A DNA stretch of 35,050 nucleotides from Candidatus Dormiibacterota bacterium (GTDB taxonomy: Bacteria; Chloroflexota; Dormibacteria; Aeolococcales; Aeolococcaceae): positions 1,662-36,711 of the forward strand of contig PKYW01000011.1 of the NCBI GenBank assembly GCA_003132805.1. The letters are read 5' to 3'. Made by a program: the position numbers and the translations under genes. Positions 15,857 to 24,741 of this stretch are shown in pieces (the stretch's first letter is position 1; each line of letters begins with the position of its first letter). A model generated the notes under the pieces. That model saw nothing but the letters and a program-made list of their open reading frames with translations. It was not told the DNA's origin and ran no database searches.

Positions 15857-18265
15857 ATGAGGACCAGTCCTCGCGCCACCTACCGGGTGCAGCTTCGCGA
15901 GGAGTTCGATTTCGACGCCGCCACCGCGATCATCCCGTACCTGGAGGAGCTGGGCATCTCCCATCTCTACAGCTCACCCTACATGCAGGCGGCGCGGCAC
16001 AGCCCACACGGATACGACGTTGTCGATCCGACACGCGTGAGCGACACGCTCGGCGGCGACGCCGGGCTGCGCCGGCTCGACGCCGCCCTTCGCGATGCGC
16101 AGATGGGGCAGCTCCTCGACATCGTGCCCAATCACGTGTACATCGGCGAACGCGCCAACACTCGGTGGTGGGACGTCCTGCGCGAAGGACGTGCCGGCGA
16201 TTCTGCGTCGTACTTCGACATCGACTGGGATGCGCTTGGGCTTGGGGAACGTGTGCTCCTCCCTGTGCTGGACGCGCCACGGGACGAGGTGCTGGCTGAA
16301 GGTGGACTCGACGTGGTCGCGACGGCGGATCATGGATTTGAACTCCATTACGGGGACAGCGCTTTCCCGCTCGCGCCGGGCACGGCATCAACGCCCGGTC
16401 CGGTCGCTCTCGAGGCTCTGAGCGCCCAGCACTACATCCTCGACTTCTTCAAGACAGGGTCCGCACTGCTCAACTACCGCCGCTTCTTCGACGTGTCATC
16501 GCTCGCGGGCGTTCGCGTCGAAGACACGGCGGTGTTCGACTGGAGTCTCTCCCGCGCGATCGACCTCGTCGACGACGGCACGGTTGACGGGCTGCGCATC
16601 GACCACATCGACGGGCTGCGCGATCCGGCGGGATTCGCGTCCGAACTGCGGTCGCGGGTTCCGGGCACGTGGCTGGTCGCTGAGAAGATCCTGGCCACGG
16701 GTGAGCAGCTGCCCGTCGACTGGCCCATCGATGGCACAACCGGCTATGAGTTCGGCGCCCTGCTCACGTCGCTGTTCATTCATCCGGGCGGGCTCGAGGC
16801 GCTCTCCGACTGTTACCGGCTGTTCACCGGCGACGCGCGCGACTTTCAGGCGCATTCACATCGGGGTCGCCACGAGGTGGTCGAGTCGTTGTTGAGCGCG
16901 GAGCTCAGCAGGCTCACACGCGTCGCCGAGGGCGCAGGAGTCGCCGGAGCGCGAACCGAGCTCGCCGTCCTCATCGCCGGCATGCCGCAGTATCGAATCT
17001 ATCCGCGGGATGGTGGCGCGTTGTCGCGCGACGACCGGCGAGCACTCGACGCCGCCGAGACATGGGCACGCCAATCCGCTCTGTGCGACGGCAGGCGTCT
17101 TGATGCGATTCTCGCCATCCTCCGCGGCAACCGCAGCGCTTCCGCACCGGCCCGTGAGCTGCGTGAGCGGTTTCAGCAGGTCTCCGGCGCAGTGATGGCC
17201 AAGGGCGTCGAGGACACCGCCTTCTACCGCTTCACGCGCCTGGTCGCGCTCAACGAGGTCGGATCCGATCCCGATCGCATCAGTACGCTCGACGAGTTTC
17301 ACCAAACGTGCGCGCAGACAGCGCGGGACTACCCCTTGACGCTGCTCGCCACGACCACCCACGACACCAAGCGGTCCGAGGATGCACGCCTGCGGGTCGG
17401 ATTGCTCTCGGAGATGCCGCAGCAATGGGGCCACACCCTCGAACGTCTGGACCACCTCGCCGCGCGTCATCGCGGAGCGCATCCCCCGTCGCGTGCCGCC
17501 GAATACCTCTTCTATCAGACGCTTGTGGCGGCACATCCCATCGATGCCGATCGCGCGTGGGCATACATGCGCAAAGCCGCGCGTGAGGCAAAGCTCGACA
17601 CCAACTGGATCGAACCAGATGAGCTGTACGAGACGGATCTCGAGCAGTTCGTGCGAGGCATGGTCGCCGACCCGGACGTTGACGCGGAGATCGAGGCGGT
17701 GGTCGCGTCGATGACCCCGGCATGGCAGATGCTGTCGCTGTCGCAGACGCTGATCAAGCTCACCGCGCCGGGCATTCCCGACATCTATCAGGGGTCCGAG
17801 CTGTGGGATCTTCGCCTCGTCGATCCCGACAACCGCACGCCGGTGGATTACGACACGCGGCGCACCGTGCTCCGCGATGTGACGCGCGCGGACCGCGGCG
17901 ACTTCCTGTCGGATCTTGAATCCGGCGCTCCGAAACTGCGACTCATCGCCAGTGTGCTGGCGGCGCGCGCCCGTCACGCTGAGGCATATGGCAGTGAGTC
18001 GGGTTACGCCCGCGTGATCGCAACTGGTTCACGCGCCGAAAACGTGATCAGCTTCCTGCGATCGGATCCGGATGGGCAGCCGGTCACTGCCACGGTCGCG
18101 TTCCGCTGGCCGTTATTGCTGCGCGACGGCTGGGGGGACACGCTCGTGGAACTCCCTTCCGGACGCTGGCGCGACGCGCTCACCGGTGGTGAAGCTCCAG
18201 GCGGCGAGCAGCGCATCGCAACACTGCTCGACGCAGCCCCGGTTGCGCTCCTCGAGCGCGCGTGA
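15857..18265 (+). CDS. treY: Malto-oligosyltrehalose synthase
   Basis: An 802-residue GH13 enzyme that converts the reducing-end alpha-1,4 bond of maltodextrins to the alpha,alpha-1,1 bond of trehalose. It begins with the typical TYRVQLREEFDFDAATAIIPYLEELGISHLYSSPY and shows HGYDVVDPTRVSDTLGG, GLRIDHIDGLRDP (nucleophile Asp), WLVAEKIL (Glu) and TTHDTKRSEDARLR (Asp, with the family-specific tail). TAPGIPDIYQGSELWDL, near the C-terminus, is also characteristic. The length is normal. The stop overlaps the treZ start by 4 bases. Confidence 0.96.
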   Translation: MRTSPRATYRVQLREEFDFDAATAIIPYLEELGISHLYSSPYMQAARHSPHGYDVVDPTRVSDTLGGDAGLRRLDAALRDAQMGQLLDIVPNHVYIGERANTRWWDVLREGRAGDSASYFDIDWDALGLGERVLLPVLDAPRDEVLAEGGLDVVATADHGFELHYGDSAFPLAPGTASTPGPVALEALSAQHYILDFFKTGSALLNYRRFFDVSSLAGVRVEDTAVFDWSLSRAIDLVDDGTVDGLRIDHIDGLRDPAGFASELRSRVPGTWLVAEKILATGEQLPVDWPIDGTTGYEFGALLTSLFIHPGGLEALSDCYRLFTGDARDFQAHSHRGRHEVVESLLSAELSRLTRVAEGAGVAGARTELAVLIAGMPQYRIYPRDGGALSRDDRRALDAAETWARQSALCDGRRLDAILAILRGNRSASAPARELRERFQQVSGAVMAKGVEDTAFYRFTRLVALNEVGSDPDRISTLDEFHQTCAQTARDYPLTLLATTTHDTKRSEDARLRVGLLSEMPQQWGHTLERLDHLAARHRGAHPPSRAAEYLFYQTLVAAHPIDADRAWAYMRKAAREAKLDTNWIEPDELYETDLEQFVRGMVADPDVDAEIEAVVASMTPAWQMLSLSQTLIKLTAPGIPDIYQGSELWDLRLVDPDNRTPVDYDTRRTVLRDVTRADRGDFLSDLESGAPKLRLIASVLAARARHAEAYGSESGYARVIATGSRAENVISFLRSDPDGQPVTATVAFRWPLLLRDGWGDTLVELPSGRWRDALTGGEAPGGEQRIATLLDAAPVALLERA

Positions 18266-20025
18266 CCGCCAGGAGGATCAGCGTCTGGGCGCCGGCCGCA
18301 GATGCCGTGGGCCTCGTCTCCGGCGATGACACGTCGGCGATGGAGGCGTCGGGCGGTGGGTGGTTCGCGGCCAACGCGGATCTCGGCGCCGGTGATGACT
18401 ATGCGTTCAGCGTCGACGGGAGCGACCCGATGCCGGATCCGCGTTCGGGATGGCAGCCCGAGGGAGTCCATGGACCGTCGCGGCTGGTCGACCACCCGCG
18501 CCGGCGCGCACTCGATGCGTGGCGGGGGTTTCCGCTCAATGAGGCAGTGATCTACGAGTTGCACATCGGGACCTTCACACCGGAGGGCACCTTCGAAGCG
18601 GCGATCACGCGCCTCGACCACCTCAAGGAGCTTGGCATCAACACCATCGAGGTGATGCCGGTCGCCGAATTCCCGGGACGGCGCGGGTGGGGCTACGACG
18701 GCGTCGACCTCTCTGCGCCGCACCATGCATATGGGGGTCCGGACGGGTTGCATCGGCTCATCGAGGCGTGCCATGCCAGCGGCATCGCGGCGATCGTCGA
18801 TGTTGTCTACAACCACGTGGGTCCGGAGGGGGACTACCTCAGCAACTTCGGACCCTATTTCACGAATCGATACGAGACCCCGTGGGGAAGCGCCTTCAAC
18901 TTCGACGGCGAGCACTCCGACGAGGTTCGACGCTTCGTGCTGGACAACGCCGAGATGTGGCTTCGCGACTATGGGTTCGACGGTCTGCGACTCGACGCCG
19001 TGCACGCCATCATCGACACTTCACCGCTGCACATCCTCGAAGCGATCGCGATTCGCGCCGATGAGCTCGCGCAAGAGCTGGGCCGCGAACTCTGGGTCAT
19101 TGCCGAGAGCGACAGCAACGACCCGCGGCTCGTCCGCAATCGCGAGCTCGGGGGATATGGCCTGGACGCGCAGTGGAACGACGACTTCCACCACGCGCTC
19201 CACGCAGTGCTGACGGGGGAGCAGCACGGCTACTACGAGGACTTCGGCACCCCCGAGGAGATGGTGACCGCGCTGCTCGAGACGTTCGTCTATGCGGGCC
19301 AGTACTCGCGACATCGCAAACGCACGGTTGGCCGCTCCGCAGCCGACCTTCCGCGCTCCCGCTTCATCGTCTATTCGCAGAATCACGACCAGGTTGGCAA
19401 TCGCGCCGCCGGCGAGCGTCTCTGCCATCTGGTGAGCGACGGACGGGCGCGGATGGCCGCGGCGCTGACGCTGCTGTCGCCGATGGTGCCGATGCTCTTT
19501 CAGGGAGAGGAATGGGCGGCGAGCACGCCGTTTCAGTACTTCACGGATCTCGGTGACGCGCATCTGCAAAAGGCCGTGACCAACGGCCGGCGGCGCGAGT
19601 TTCGAGCGTTCGGCTGGCCACCTGCTTCAGTCCCCGACCCTCAGGCGGTCACGACCTTCCAGAACTCGATCCTCAAGTGGGACGAGGTCCACGAAGGGAT
19701 CCACGGTTGCATGCTCGACTGGTATCGACGGCTCATCGAATTGCGCCGCGTTCGGCTGATCGCCTCAGATGCTCAGGGCGTCGAAACCAATGCGTGGTAT
19801 GACAGCACGCGCACGCTCCTCGCGTACTCGCACGCGGACCTGCTGGTGTGCTGCAACCTCGGCAGCGAACCCGTCCGCGTCCCCGAGGCGATGGGCGCGA
19901 TGTTGGTGATGGCGTCGGACGGTGCGCTCCGTTCGGATGCAGGCCCGGTCCTCAATCCCGACTCGGTGGCCATCTGGAGCAACGCCGCTGACGTCGGGAC
20001 CGAGTTAGTCGACCGGCTCGCCTGA
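18262..20025 (+). CDS. treZ: Malto-oligosyltrehalose trehalohydrolase
   Basis: A 587-residue GH13 enzyme that releases trehalose from the maltooligosyl-trehalose made by TreY. An N-terminal beta-sandwich (RISVWAPAADAVGLV...) is followed by the barrel with VIYELHIGTFTPEGTFEAA, GYDGVDLSAPHHAYGGP, GLRLDAVHAI (nucleophile Asp), LWVIAESDSNDPR (Glu) and SQNHDQVGNR (Asp). The GTG start overlaps the treY stop (GTGA). The last 21 bases overlap the convergent histidine kinase gene. With treX and treY it completes the TreX-TreY-TreZ route; no treS or otsAB is present in the window. Confidence 0.96.
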   Translation: MTARRISVWAPAADAVGLVSGDDTSAMEASGGGWFAANADLGAGDDYAFSVDGSDPMPDPRSGWQPEGVHGPSRLVDHPRRRALDAWRGFPLNEAVIYELHIGTFTPEGTFEAAITRLDHLKELGINTIEVMPVAEFPGRRGWGYDGVDLSAPHHAYGGPDGLHRLIEACHASGIAAIVDVVYNHVGPEGDYLSNFGPYFTNRYETPWGSAFNFDGEHSDEVRRFVLDNAEMWLRDYGFDGLRLDAVHAIIDTSPLHILEAIAIRADELAQELGRELWVIAESDSNDPRLVRNRELGGYGLDAQWNDDFHHALHAVLTGEQHGYYEDFGTPEEMVTALLETFVYAGQYSRHRKRTVGRSAADLPRSRFIVYSQNHDQVGNRAAGERLCHLVSDGRARMAAALTLLSPMVPMLFQGEEWAASTPFQYFTDLGDAHLQKAVTNGRRREFRAFGWPPASVPDPQAVTTFQNSILKWDEVHEGIHGCMLDWYRRLIELRRVRLIASDAQGVETNAWYDSTRTLLAYSHADLLVCCNLGSEPVRVPEAMGAMLVMASDGALRSDAGPVLNPDSVAIWSNAADVGTELVDRLA

Positions 20026-22392
20026 CCAGATCGGCAGGGTCAGCACGAAGGTCGATCCGCCGCCCGGCGTCGACGTCGCGGTGATGTCACCGCCATGGAG
20101 GCGCGCCAGTTCGCGGGACAGATAGAGGCCAAGCCCCGTCCCCGAGATGTGGCTGTTCTCAGGGGTGACCAGACGGCTGAAGCGCGTGAAGAGACGGTGC
20201 ATCTGTTCCGGCGGGATCCCGAGGCCGTGGTCGATGACGGTGATGCGTGCGAAATCCTGAGCCGCAGTCGTGTGGCAGCCGATCACCCCACCGTCCGGCG
20301 AGAATTTGATTGCGTTGTCGAGAAGATTCCGCACCACGGTCTCGATTCTCCCCGCGTCGACGTTGACGAGCACGGACTCGCCGGGCAGACGCACGTCGAG
20401 CTGGTGTGCACTGCTCAGCTGCGGTTGAATCGCCGACGTCGCGGCGGCAACGATTTCGCGCAGGCTTTGCGGCTGCCGCTCGAGGCGGGTCAGGCCCTCC
20501 TCCAAGCGTGCCGTCTCGAGCATCTCATTGACCAGCGCATTCATCTCGTTGAGCTTGCGCTCGATGACCGGCATCGCATGCTCGAGCGCCTCCGCGTCAA
20601 GCGACTTGTCTTGCATCATCGAGAAATACCCACGTACGACCCCGATCGGGCCGCGCAGCTCGTGCGATGCGAGCTTGAGAAAATCCGAACGCATCTTCTC
20701 CATCGAGCGCGTGCGCTCGATGTGCTCGATGAGCCGCTGAGCCTCGGCGTCACCGAGGGTGCGGATGCGCTCCTCGGAGTCCTTGATCTGCCAGACGAGT
20801 CCGGCCGCGAACGCGGCGAGCTGGAGGGTCCAGGTGTCTTCGTCGCTGAAGCCGTCGGGCTTGATGGGGTCGTGCGCGGCAAGCACCCCGAGCCGCACCG
20901 TCCCGGCGCGCCACGCCACCGCCACCGTGCCGGCCGTGGAGCCCGAAAGGTCGTTGCTTTCCAGGCTCATCCCCAGGTCGGCGGCGCGACCGTGAAAGAC
21001 GGCATCACCAAAGACGACTCGATCGCGGAGAGACGTCCCTTCGGGGTTGCACGGCACGGCTTGTAACTGCGCGAAGTCGCGCGCGGTGACTCCGTGCGCA
21101 GCCGCTGCGGGCATCAACAGTGTGTGGTCGGTGCTGAGCCGCCAGAGCGTTACGCGGCGCGCACCGACGAGCTCCGCGACCGTCCCCGCGAATCGCGCAT
21201 ACAGATCGGCTTCGGAGGCGTTGGAGTCGAGGTGGTCGGAGACGCTGAGGAGGGCGTGTAACGCCTTCTGCTGCGCTTCCTTGGTTTCGGCGAAGAGGCT
21301 GGCATTCTGGAGTGCGAGCGCAGCGGAAAGGGCGATCTGCTCGAGGTTGTCCAGATCGAGCTGCCCAAACGCCTGATCCGTGCGGCGGCTCACGGCGAGG
21401 ACACCGAGCACGCGTCCGGCGGCTCTGAGCGGGAGCATCACCCGCCTGCGCACGTCCGACAGCTGCTCCTGCATGTCGGCGGGCATTCCCGAGACATCGG
21501 AGAAGCCCTCGAAGGCGGATTCGCCGCTGTCGATGGCGCTGCGCAGCTCCGGCGTCAGCTCCCATCTCGCGCCGATCCGTGCCGGCGGGCGACTCCGGTC
21601 GTAGCCGGCGATCGCCTCGATGCTATCCGGCCAGAACTTGGTCACCGTGATGCGGTCAACGTCGACGATTTCCGCGATGCGCTCAACGATGGCCTGGACG
21701 ACGTCAGCGGGGTCAAGCGATGCTGACAGCTCCCGCGTCGCCTCACCGGTGAGGCGCAGTCGATCGACCAGGTGCTGCGTCGACTCTCTCGCATCGTCGC
21801 CGATGACCATGATGCTGATGAGCCGCGTGAAGCGATCCATGATGGCCCGCTCGGTGTCGGTGAACGGCCGGGTCTCGGGCCGCCAGAACCCAACCACTCC
21901 CATGCCGACGCGTCCGTCGGGCAGCGGCGTCCCGGTGGACATCGGTACCAACCGTCCGATCCGGATGTGCGAGCCGAAGACCTCCGGGGCCGCGCTCTCA
22001 TCGGGTGCGTTGGCCGTCTCGACCGCCACGTGATGGAGCATGGCGCGCCCGTGGAGCATGCCTTCGTGCAGCGGCCATTCTTCACCGATCAGCCGCTCCG
22101 CCCAGGGGCCTGAAGCGGCGATCACCTGGAAGATGTCCGGTCGTGACGCGGGCACGACCGAGATCACGCACTCGGTGTCGGGGACGACGTGTGTGCCTTC
22201 GACCGCCATCGTCCTGAGGAGATCGGCAAGCGGGACCGTCGCTCGGGGATCCGTGGGAACGTCATCGAGGAGCCGTCCGACCAGGCGACCGATCGCCTCG
22301 TTGACGTTCCGGGTGTCCTCGTCCCCCTGCGATGGTCTGGACTGAGGGTCGGCGAGACCCGACGCCGAATGCGTCTCTAGCGCTTCGGGCAC
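20005..22392 (-). CDS. Cytoplasmic multi-GAF sensor histidine kinase (HK1)
   Basis: A 795-residue kinase without membrane helices. It has three GAF-like sensor domains (about residues 40-195, 215-375 and 390-545), a short coiled coil, HisKA with the phospho-acceptor His at about 577 (KLASHELRGPIGVVRGYF), and HATPase_c with the N box (VVRNLLDNAIKFSPDGG, about 690), G1 box (VIDHGLGIPPEQMHRLFTRF) and G2 box (GTGLGLYLSRELARLHGGD). The catalytic end closely resembles the kinase at 32407 (both have LFTRF.RLVTPE.SHI.GTGLGLYL). Its probable receiver is the regulator at 23980, beyond the divergent AI-2E gene. The signal is unknown; three GAFs suggest small ligands, light or redox. Confidence 0.93.
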   Translation of the reverse strand: MPEALETHSASGLADPQSRPSQGDEDTRNVNEAIGRLVGRLLDDVPTDPRATVPLADLLRTMAVEGTHVVPDTECVISVVPASRPDIFQVIAASGPWAERLIGEEWPLHEGMLHGRAMLHHVAVETANAPDESAAPEVFGSHIRIGRLVPMSTGTPLPDGRVGMGVVGFWRPETRPFTDTERAIMDRFTRLISIMVIGDDARESTQHLVDRLRLTGEATRELSASLDPADVVQAIVERIAEIVDVDRITVTKFWPDSIEAIAGYDRSRPPARIGARWELTPELRSAIDSGESAFEGFSDVSGMPADMQEQLSDVRRRVMLPLRAAGRVLGVLAVSRRTDQAFGQLDLDNLEQIALSAALALQNASLFAETKEAQQKALHALLSVSDHLDSNASEADLYARFAGTVAELVGARRVTLWRLSTDHTLLMPAAAAHGVTARDFAQLQAVPCNPEGTSLRDRVVFGDAVFHGRAADLGMSLESNDLSGSTAGTVAVAWRAGTVRLGVLAAHDPIKPDGFSDEDTWTLQLAAFAAGLVWQIKDSEERIRTLGDAEAQRLIEHIERTRSMEKMRSDFLKLASHELRGPIGVVRGYFSMMQDKSLDAEALEHAMPVIERKLNEMNALVNEMLETARLEEGLTRLERQPQSLREIVAAATSAIQPQLSSAHQLDVRLPGESVLVNVDAGRIETVVRNLLDNAIKFSPDGGVIGCHTTAAQDFARITVIDHGLGIPPEQMHRLFTRFSRLVTPENSHISGTGLGLYLSRELARLHGGDITATSTPGGGSTFVLTLPIWSGEPVD

Positions 22393-22422
22393 AGCAATAC
22401 GATGCGCAGCAGGACCATTTTA

Positions 22423-22441
22423 GTGATAGCGACTATATCAC
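22423..22441. promoter_or_regulatory. Palindrome in the HK1/AI-2E divergent gap (site A)
   Basis: GTGATA (22423-22428), 7 bases, then TATCAC (22436-22441): a perfect 6-bp inverted repeat 31 bases upstream of the HK1 start. A further half-site, TGATAG, lies at 22524-22529, nearer the AI-2E gene. The 176-base gap 22393-22568 is AT-rich around 22420-22445 and 22500-22525 and must carry divergent promoters. It is related to the CTATCA/TGATAG signal found elsewhere in the island but with different spacing. Confidence 0.45.
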
Positions 22442-22568
22442 TCTTCACCAGCGGGATCGTAGCCCTCGGACACCCGGGCTCAAGCGTCTCCCTCCCATGC
22501 TACACTCATAATATAACGTTGTGTGATAGCCGCGAAGGAAACCTCTGATATGCAAGCCGGCATTCACC

Positions 22569-23837
22569 TTGCCTGCGTCTCCGTCTAGACCCGCCGCATC
22601 CGCGGCGAGCGGTCGAGCGCGCACGGCCAAGGACGGCGTGGCGCCGAAAGCGTCGCCTCGAAGAACGTCCCGGAGCACAGCCGGTGGGTTGTGGGACAGG
22701 CGGCCGGTGAAAGTGCTCGTCTGGCTCGCCATCATCCTCGCGCTCATCTGGATCTTCGAAGGCGCGTCGTTCATCCTCGTGCACGTCTTCAACGTGCTGC
22801 TGCTCTTCATCTTCGCGGGGATCATCGCGCTCATCCTCACCCCGTTCGTCGACTGGATGGAGCGCGTGAGACCATTCCGCGGGCACCGCTCGTTTGCGGT
22901 GCTGCTCATCTACATCGTCGGCATCGCGATCATCGCCGGCGCGATCATCCTCGTCCTCCCGACGGTGATCGCCCAGGCGAAGGGATTACCCGCACTGGCG
23001 CAGACGATTGAGAATCAGCTGCACCGGCATGGCATTTCGTTCTCGTTGACATCGTTGATCAAGGCCGTCAACGGGCAACAGCTCGGCGTTGCGCTCGGTG
23101 TCGCCGCAGCGTTCGTCTCCGGGCTCGTCAGCGTGGTGTTGATCCTGGTCATCTCCATCTATCTGCTCATCGAGGGTCGTGCCGTCGTCGCGACTGCGCG
23201 CAACGTGTTTCCCAGCCGCCAGCGTGAGTTCGACTTCGCCGCGCTCGCCGTCGGGTCGACCGTGGCCGCGTATGTGCGTGGCCAGCTCGTGATGTCCCTG
23301 GTGATCGGGGTCTACACCGGGGTGGGTCTGACTCTCGTCGGCGTCAAGTACGCGTTTCTCCTTGGCATAGCCGCCTTCTTCCTCGAGTTCATCCCCATCG
23401 TCGGCGCCGTGGTCGCGATGGCGCTCGCTGTTGCGGTTGCACTGCTCCAGGGCCCGATCCTCGCGCTCTTCGCTCTCGGCATCGGGTTGGTGGGACACGC
23501 GATCGATGCGTACCTGCTCGGCCCGCGCGTCTATGGACGAGTGACGCGCCTCCATGCGCTGGTGGCCATGGCCGCGCTGCTGGTCGGCGCCGAGCTGGCC
23601 GGGATCCTCGGTGCGCTGTTCGCGGTTCCCATCGCGGCAGTCGCCAACATCTTCCTCGGCGCGCTCTACCGCGCTCGACGGGGAGACACGGCCATGACCA
23701 CCGCCCCGGATGACTCGGTGACCGTCGAGTCCCTCCCACGGCTCGGTGAGGAGGTCAGCGCGGTGGAGGAGGAGGGCGTCGACAAGGAGCCCGTGCCCCA
23801 CGGCGTCAAGGCCGCTGCACGAAACAGTACAGGCTGA
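22569..23837 (+). CDS. AI-2E family (UPF0118) membrane protein
   Basis: A 422-residue integral membrane protein of the AI-2E family (permease/antiporter-like; members have been linked to AI-2 export and Na+/Li+-H+ exchange, with no general function fixed). The N-terminal 45 residues are basic and Ser/Ala-rich; about eight helices follow. Family signs are LILTPFVDWMERVRPFRGHRSFAVLLIY, VRGQLVMSLVIGVYTGVGLTLVGVKYAFLLGIAAFFLEFIPIVGAVVA and GHAIDAYLLGPRVYGRVTRLHALVAMAALLVGAELAGILGALFAVPIAAV. The C-terminus is acidic and cytoplasmic. The TTG start at 22569 is the only plausible early start; a 12-residue frame begins at 22550 behind AAGGAA and overlaps it. It sits between HK1 and its probable receiver gene. 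Confidence 0.88.
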   Translation: MPASPSRPAASAASGRARTAKDGVAPKASPRRTSRSTAGGLWDRRPVKVLVWLAIILALIWIFEGASFILVHVFNVLLLFIFAGIIALILTPFVDWMERVRPFRGHRSFAVLLIYIVGIAIIAGAIILVLPTVIAQAKGLPALAQTIENQLHRHGISFSLTSLIKAVNGQQLGVALGVAAAFVSGLVSVVLILVISIYLLIEGRAVVATARNVFPSRQREFDFAALAVGSTVAAYVRGQLVMSLVIGVYTGVGLTLVGVKYAFLLGIAAFFLEFIPIVGAVVAMALAVAVALLQGPILALFALGIGLVGHAIDAYLLGPRVYGRVTRLHALVAMAALLVGAELAGILGALFAVPIAAVANIFLGALYRARRGDTAMTTAPDDSVTVESLPRLGEEVSAVEEEGVDKEPVPHGVKAAARNSTG

Positions 23838-23856
23838 CTATCATATATATGGATAC
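23838..23856. promoter_or_regulatory. CTATCA-N7-GGATAC element (site F)
   Basis: CTATCA (23838-23843), seven A/T bases, then GGATAC (23851-23856): the CTATCA-N7-TGATAG layout of sites B and C with two mismatches. It starts directly after the AI-2E stop codon, upstream of a 17-codon frame (23867-23920) and a strong hairpin. TATCAT inside it could be a -10 for rightward transcription. Confidence 0.4.
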
Positions 23857-23866
23857 AGAGAGCATC

Positions 23867-23920
23867 ATGATCCGCGACGCGGGTGAGCCTACCCGCTGGC
23901 TTTCTGAAGCATTGTCGTGA
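23867..23920 (+). CDS. Possible 17-residue peptide frame
   Basis: An ATG with GAGAG close upstream opens a 17-residue frame, MIRDAGEPTRWLSEALS, ending in TGA. It lies between site F and a 10-bp GC-rich hairpin, in a 142-base gap between the convergent AI-2E and receiver genes. A 6-bp stem, GCGGGT/ACCCGC (23879-23896), lies within it and is followed by TGGCTTTCT, which could instead be the AI-2E terminator. Coding is speculative. Confidence 0.2.
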   Translation: MIRDAGEPTRWLSEALS

Positions 23921-23923
23921 AGT

Positions 23924-23954
23924 CCGGCGGCCGGTCATTCTGGACGGCCGCCGG
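23924..23954. terminator. GC-rich hairpin between AI-2E and RR1 genes
   Basis: CCGGCGGCCG (23924-23933) and CGGCCGCCGG (23945-23954) form a perfect 10-bp stem with an 11-base loop. It sits between convergent genes, where a shared terminator is expected, but no U-tract follows on either strand. Confidence 0.45.
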
Positions 23955-23979
23955 CACAACGACGGAAACATGGGAATCG

Positions 23980-24387
23980 TTAGAGCGTGGGGTCGGACGG
24001 GCTCGGTGGCTGGGACTGACGTGACCGCTCGACCTTCGTCGACAGCTGCCCTGGAGTCGTGTCCGCCTTGACCAGGAACTCGAGAGCCCCGAGTTTGAGG
24101 CCGCGCTCGCGCAGCTCCGGCTCGCCGTAGTTGCTGAGGATGATCACGGGGATGTGCGTGGTGACGGGATCCGCGCGAAGGCGCTCGAGCACTTCAAATC
24201 CGTCCAGGCCGGGCAGGCGCAGGTCGAGATAGATGAAGTCCGGCGCCTCCTCGACAGCCAGCTGGAGGCCTTCCTCGCCATCCTTCCCGACCACGACGCT
24301 GTAGCCGTCAGCCGCCAGCCGGAGACGATACATCTCCGCGGCAGCCGCGTCATCCTCGATCAACAGAACCCTGACGTCATCGTCCAC
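23980..24387 (-). CDS. Receiver-only response regulator (RR1)
   Basis: A 135-residue CheY-like protein with no output domain. The acidic pair E11-D12-D13 (LLIEDD), phospho-acceptor D55 (IYLDLRLPG), switch residue S85 (IILSNYGEPE) and K107 (FLVKAD) are all present. I place the start at GTG 24387, with AGGAG about 9 bases upstream; the frame continues to 24432 but lacks a ribosome site there. It is very similar to the regulator ending at 32373. HK1 (20005-22392) is the likely kinase, by analogy with the RR3-HK3 pair. Output must pass through protein contacts, possibly the partner-switch proteins encoded next door. Confidence 0.9.
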   Translation of the reverse strand: MDDDVRVLLIEDDAAAAEMYRLRLAADGYSVVVGKDGEEGLQLAVEEAPDFIYLDLRLPGLDGFEVLERLRADPVTTHIPVIILSNYGEPELRERGLKLGALEFLVKADTTPGQLSTKVERSRQSQPPSPSDPTL

Positions 24388-24525
24388 CAAGCTTCTCCTC
24401 TGACCCCCGCCATCGGTGAAACCACCTGGCATCCGGCTCGTTGCGTAGCGCGGATTGTAGCGCTCCTCGACCTGTCGTTTGTCATGAAACCCCCGGGTTC
24501 CACCCCCGCCGACTCTACAAGCTGG

Positions 24526-24567
24526 CTATCAGTTAGGTTGACACTTGCCTTACCAGGCTGGTAACCT
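24526..24567 (+). promoter_or_regulatory. Promoter-like element with dyad in the spacer (site G)
   Basis: CTATCA (24526-24531), seven bases, then TGACAC (24539-24544) match the CTATCA-N7-TGATAG layout with two mismatches in the right half. The same place holds TTGACA (24538-24543), and TAACCT lies 18 bases on (24562-24567), making a rightward promoter. Between them is a perfect dyad, TTACCA-GGC-TGGTAA (24550-24564), which is where MerR-family regulators bind. It points toward the hairpin at 24619 and the STAS gene at 24751. Confidence 0.45.
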
Positions 24568-24618
24568 CGATCCTGGCTCTGGCCAGCCATCCGACACCGA
24601 ATTCCCCTCCCCAAAAGC

Positions 24619-24652
24619 CCACCCCGCCGGGGTTCATACCGCGGCGGGGTGG
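24619..24652. terminator. Strong hairpin in the RR1/STAS gap; terminator or attenuator
   Basis: CCACCCCGCCG (24619-24629) pairs perfectly with CGGCGGGGTGG (24642-24652), an 11-bp stem with a 12-base loop. CTCCTTCTTA follows on the + strand and GCTTTTGGGG on the - strand, so neither U-tract is strong. It lies within the 363-base gap 24388-24750 between divergent genes, where no gene end needs a terminator. It would close a transcript of roughly 85 bases from site G, or attenuate the STAS operon. A similar stem occurs at 33540-33579. Confidence 0.5.
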
Positions 24653-24692
24653 CTCCTTCTTAGTGGCGCTCCCTCGTGTCACTCGGGGCATC

Positions 24693-24741
24693 GCTCAGGG
24701 TATAGACTCGCTATCATGATTGCGCACGCGATACCCTGAGC
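24693..24741. promoter_or_regulatory. 11-bp inverted repeat enclosing site E, before the STAS operon
   Basis: GCTCAGGGTAT (24693-24703) and ATACCCTGAGC (24731-24741) are a perfect 11-bp inverted repeat 27 bases apart. Between them is GTATAG-N5-CTATCA (24700-24716), the TGATAG-N5-CTATCA layout with two mismatches, and TATCAT, a possible -10. The right arm ends 9 bases before the GTG at 24751, so in a read-through RNA the stem would cover the ribosome site; as DNA it may be an operator. Confidence 0.5.

Noticed and set aside
22550-22588. 12-residue frame (ATG after AAGGAA) overlapping the AI-2E start
   Set aside because: A possible leader peptide, but nothing beyond one ribosome-site-like sequence supports it; mentioned with the AI-2E gene only.
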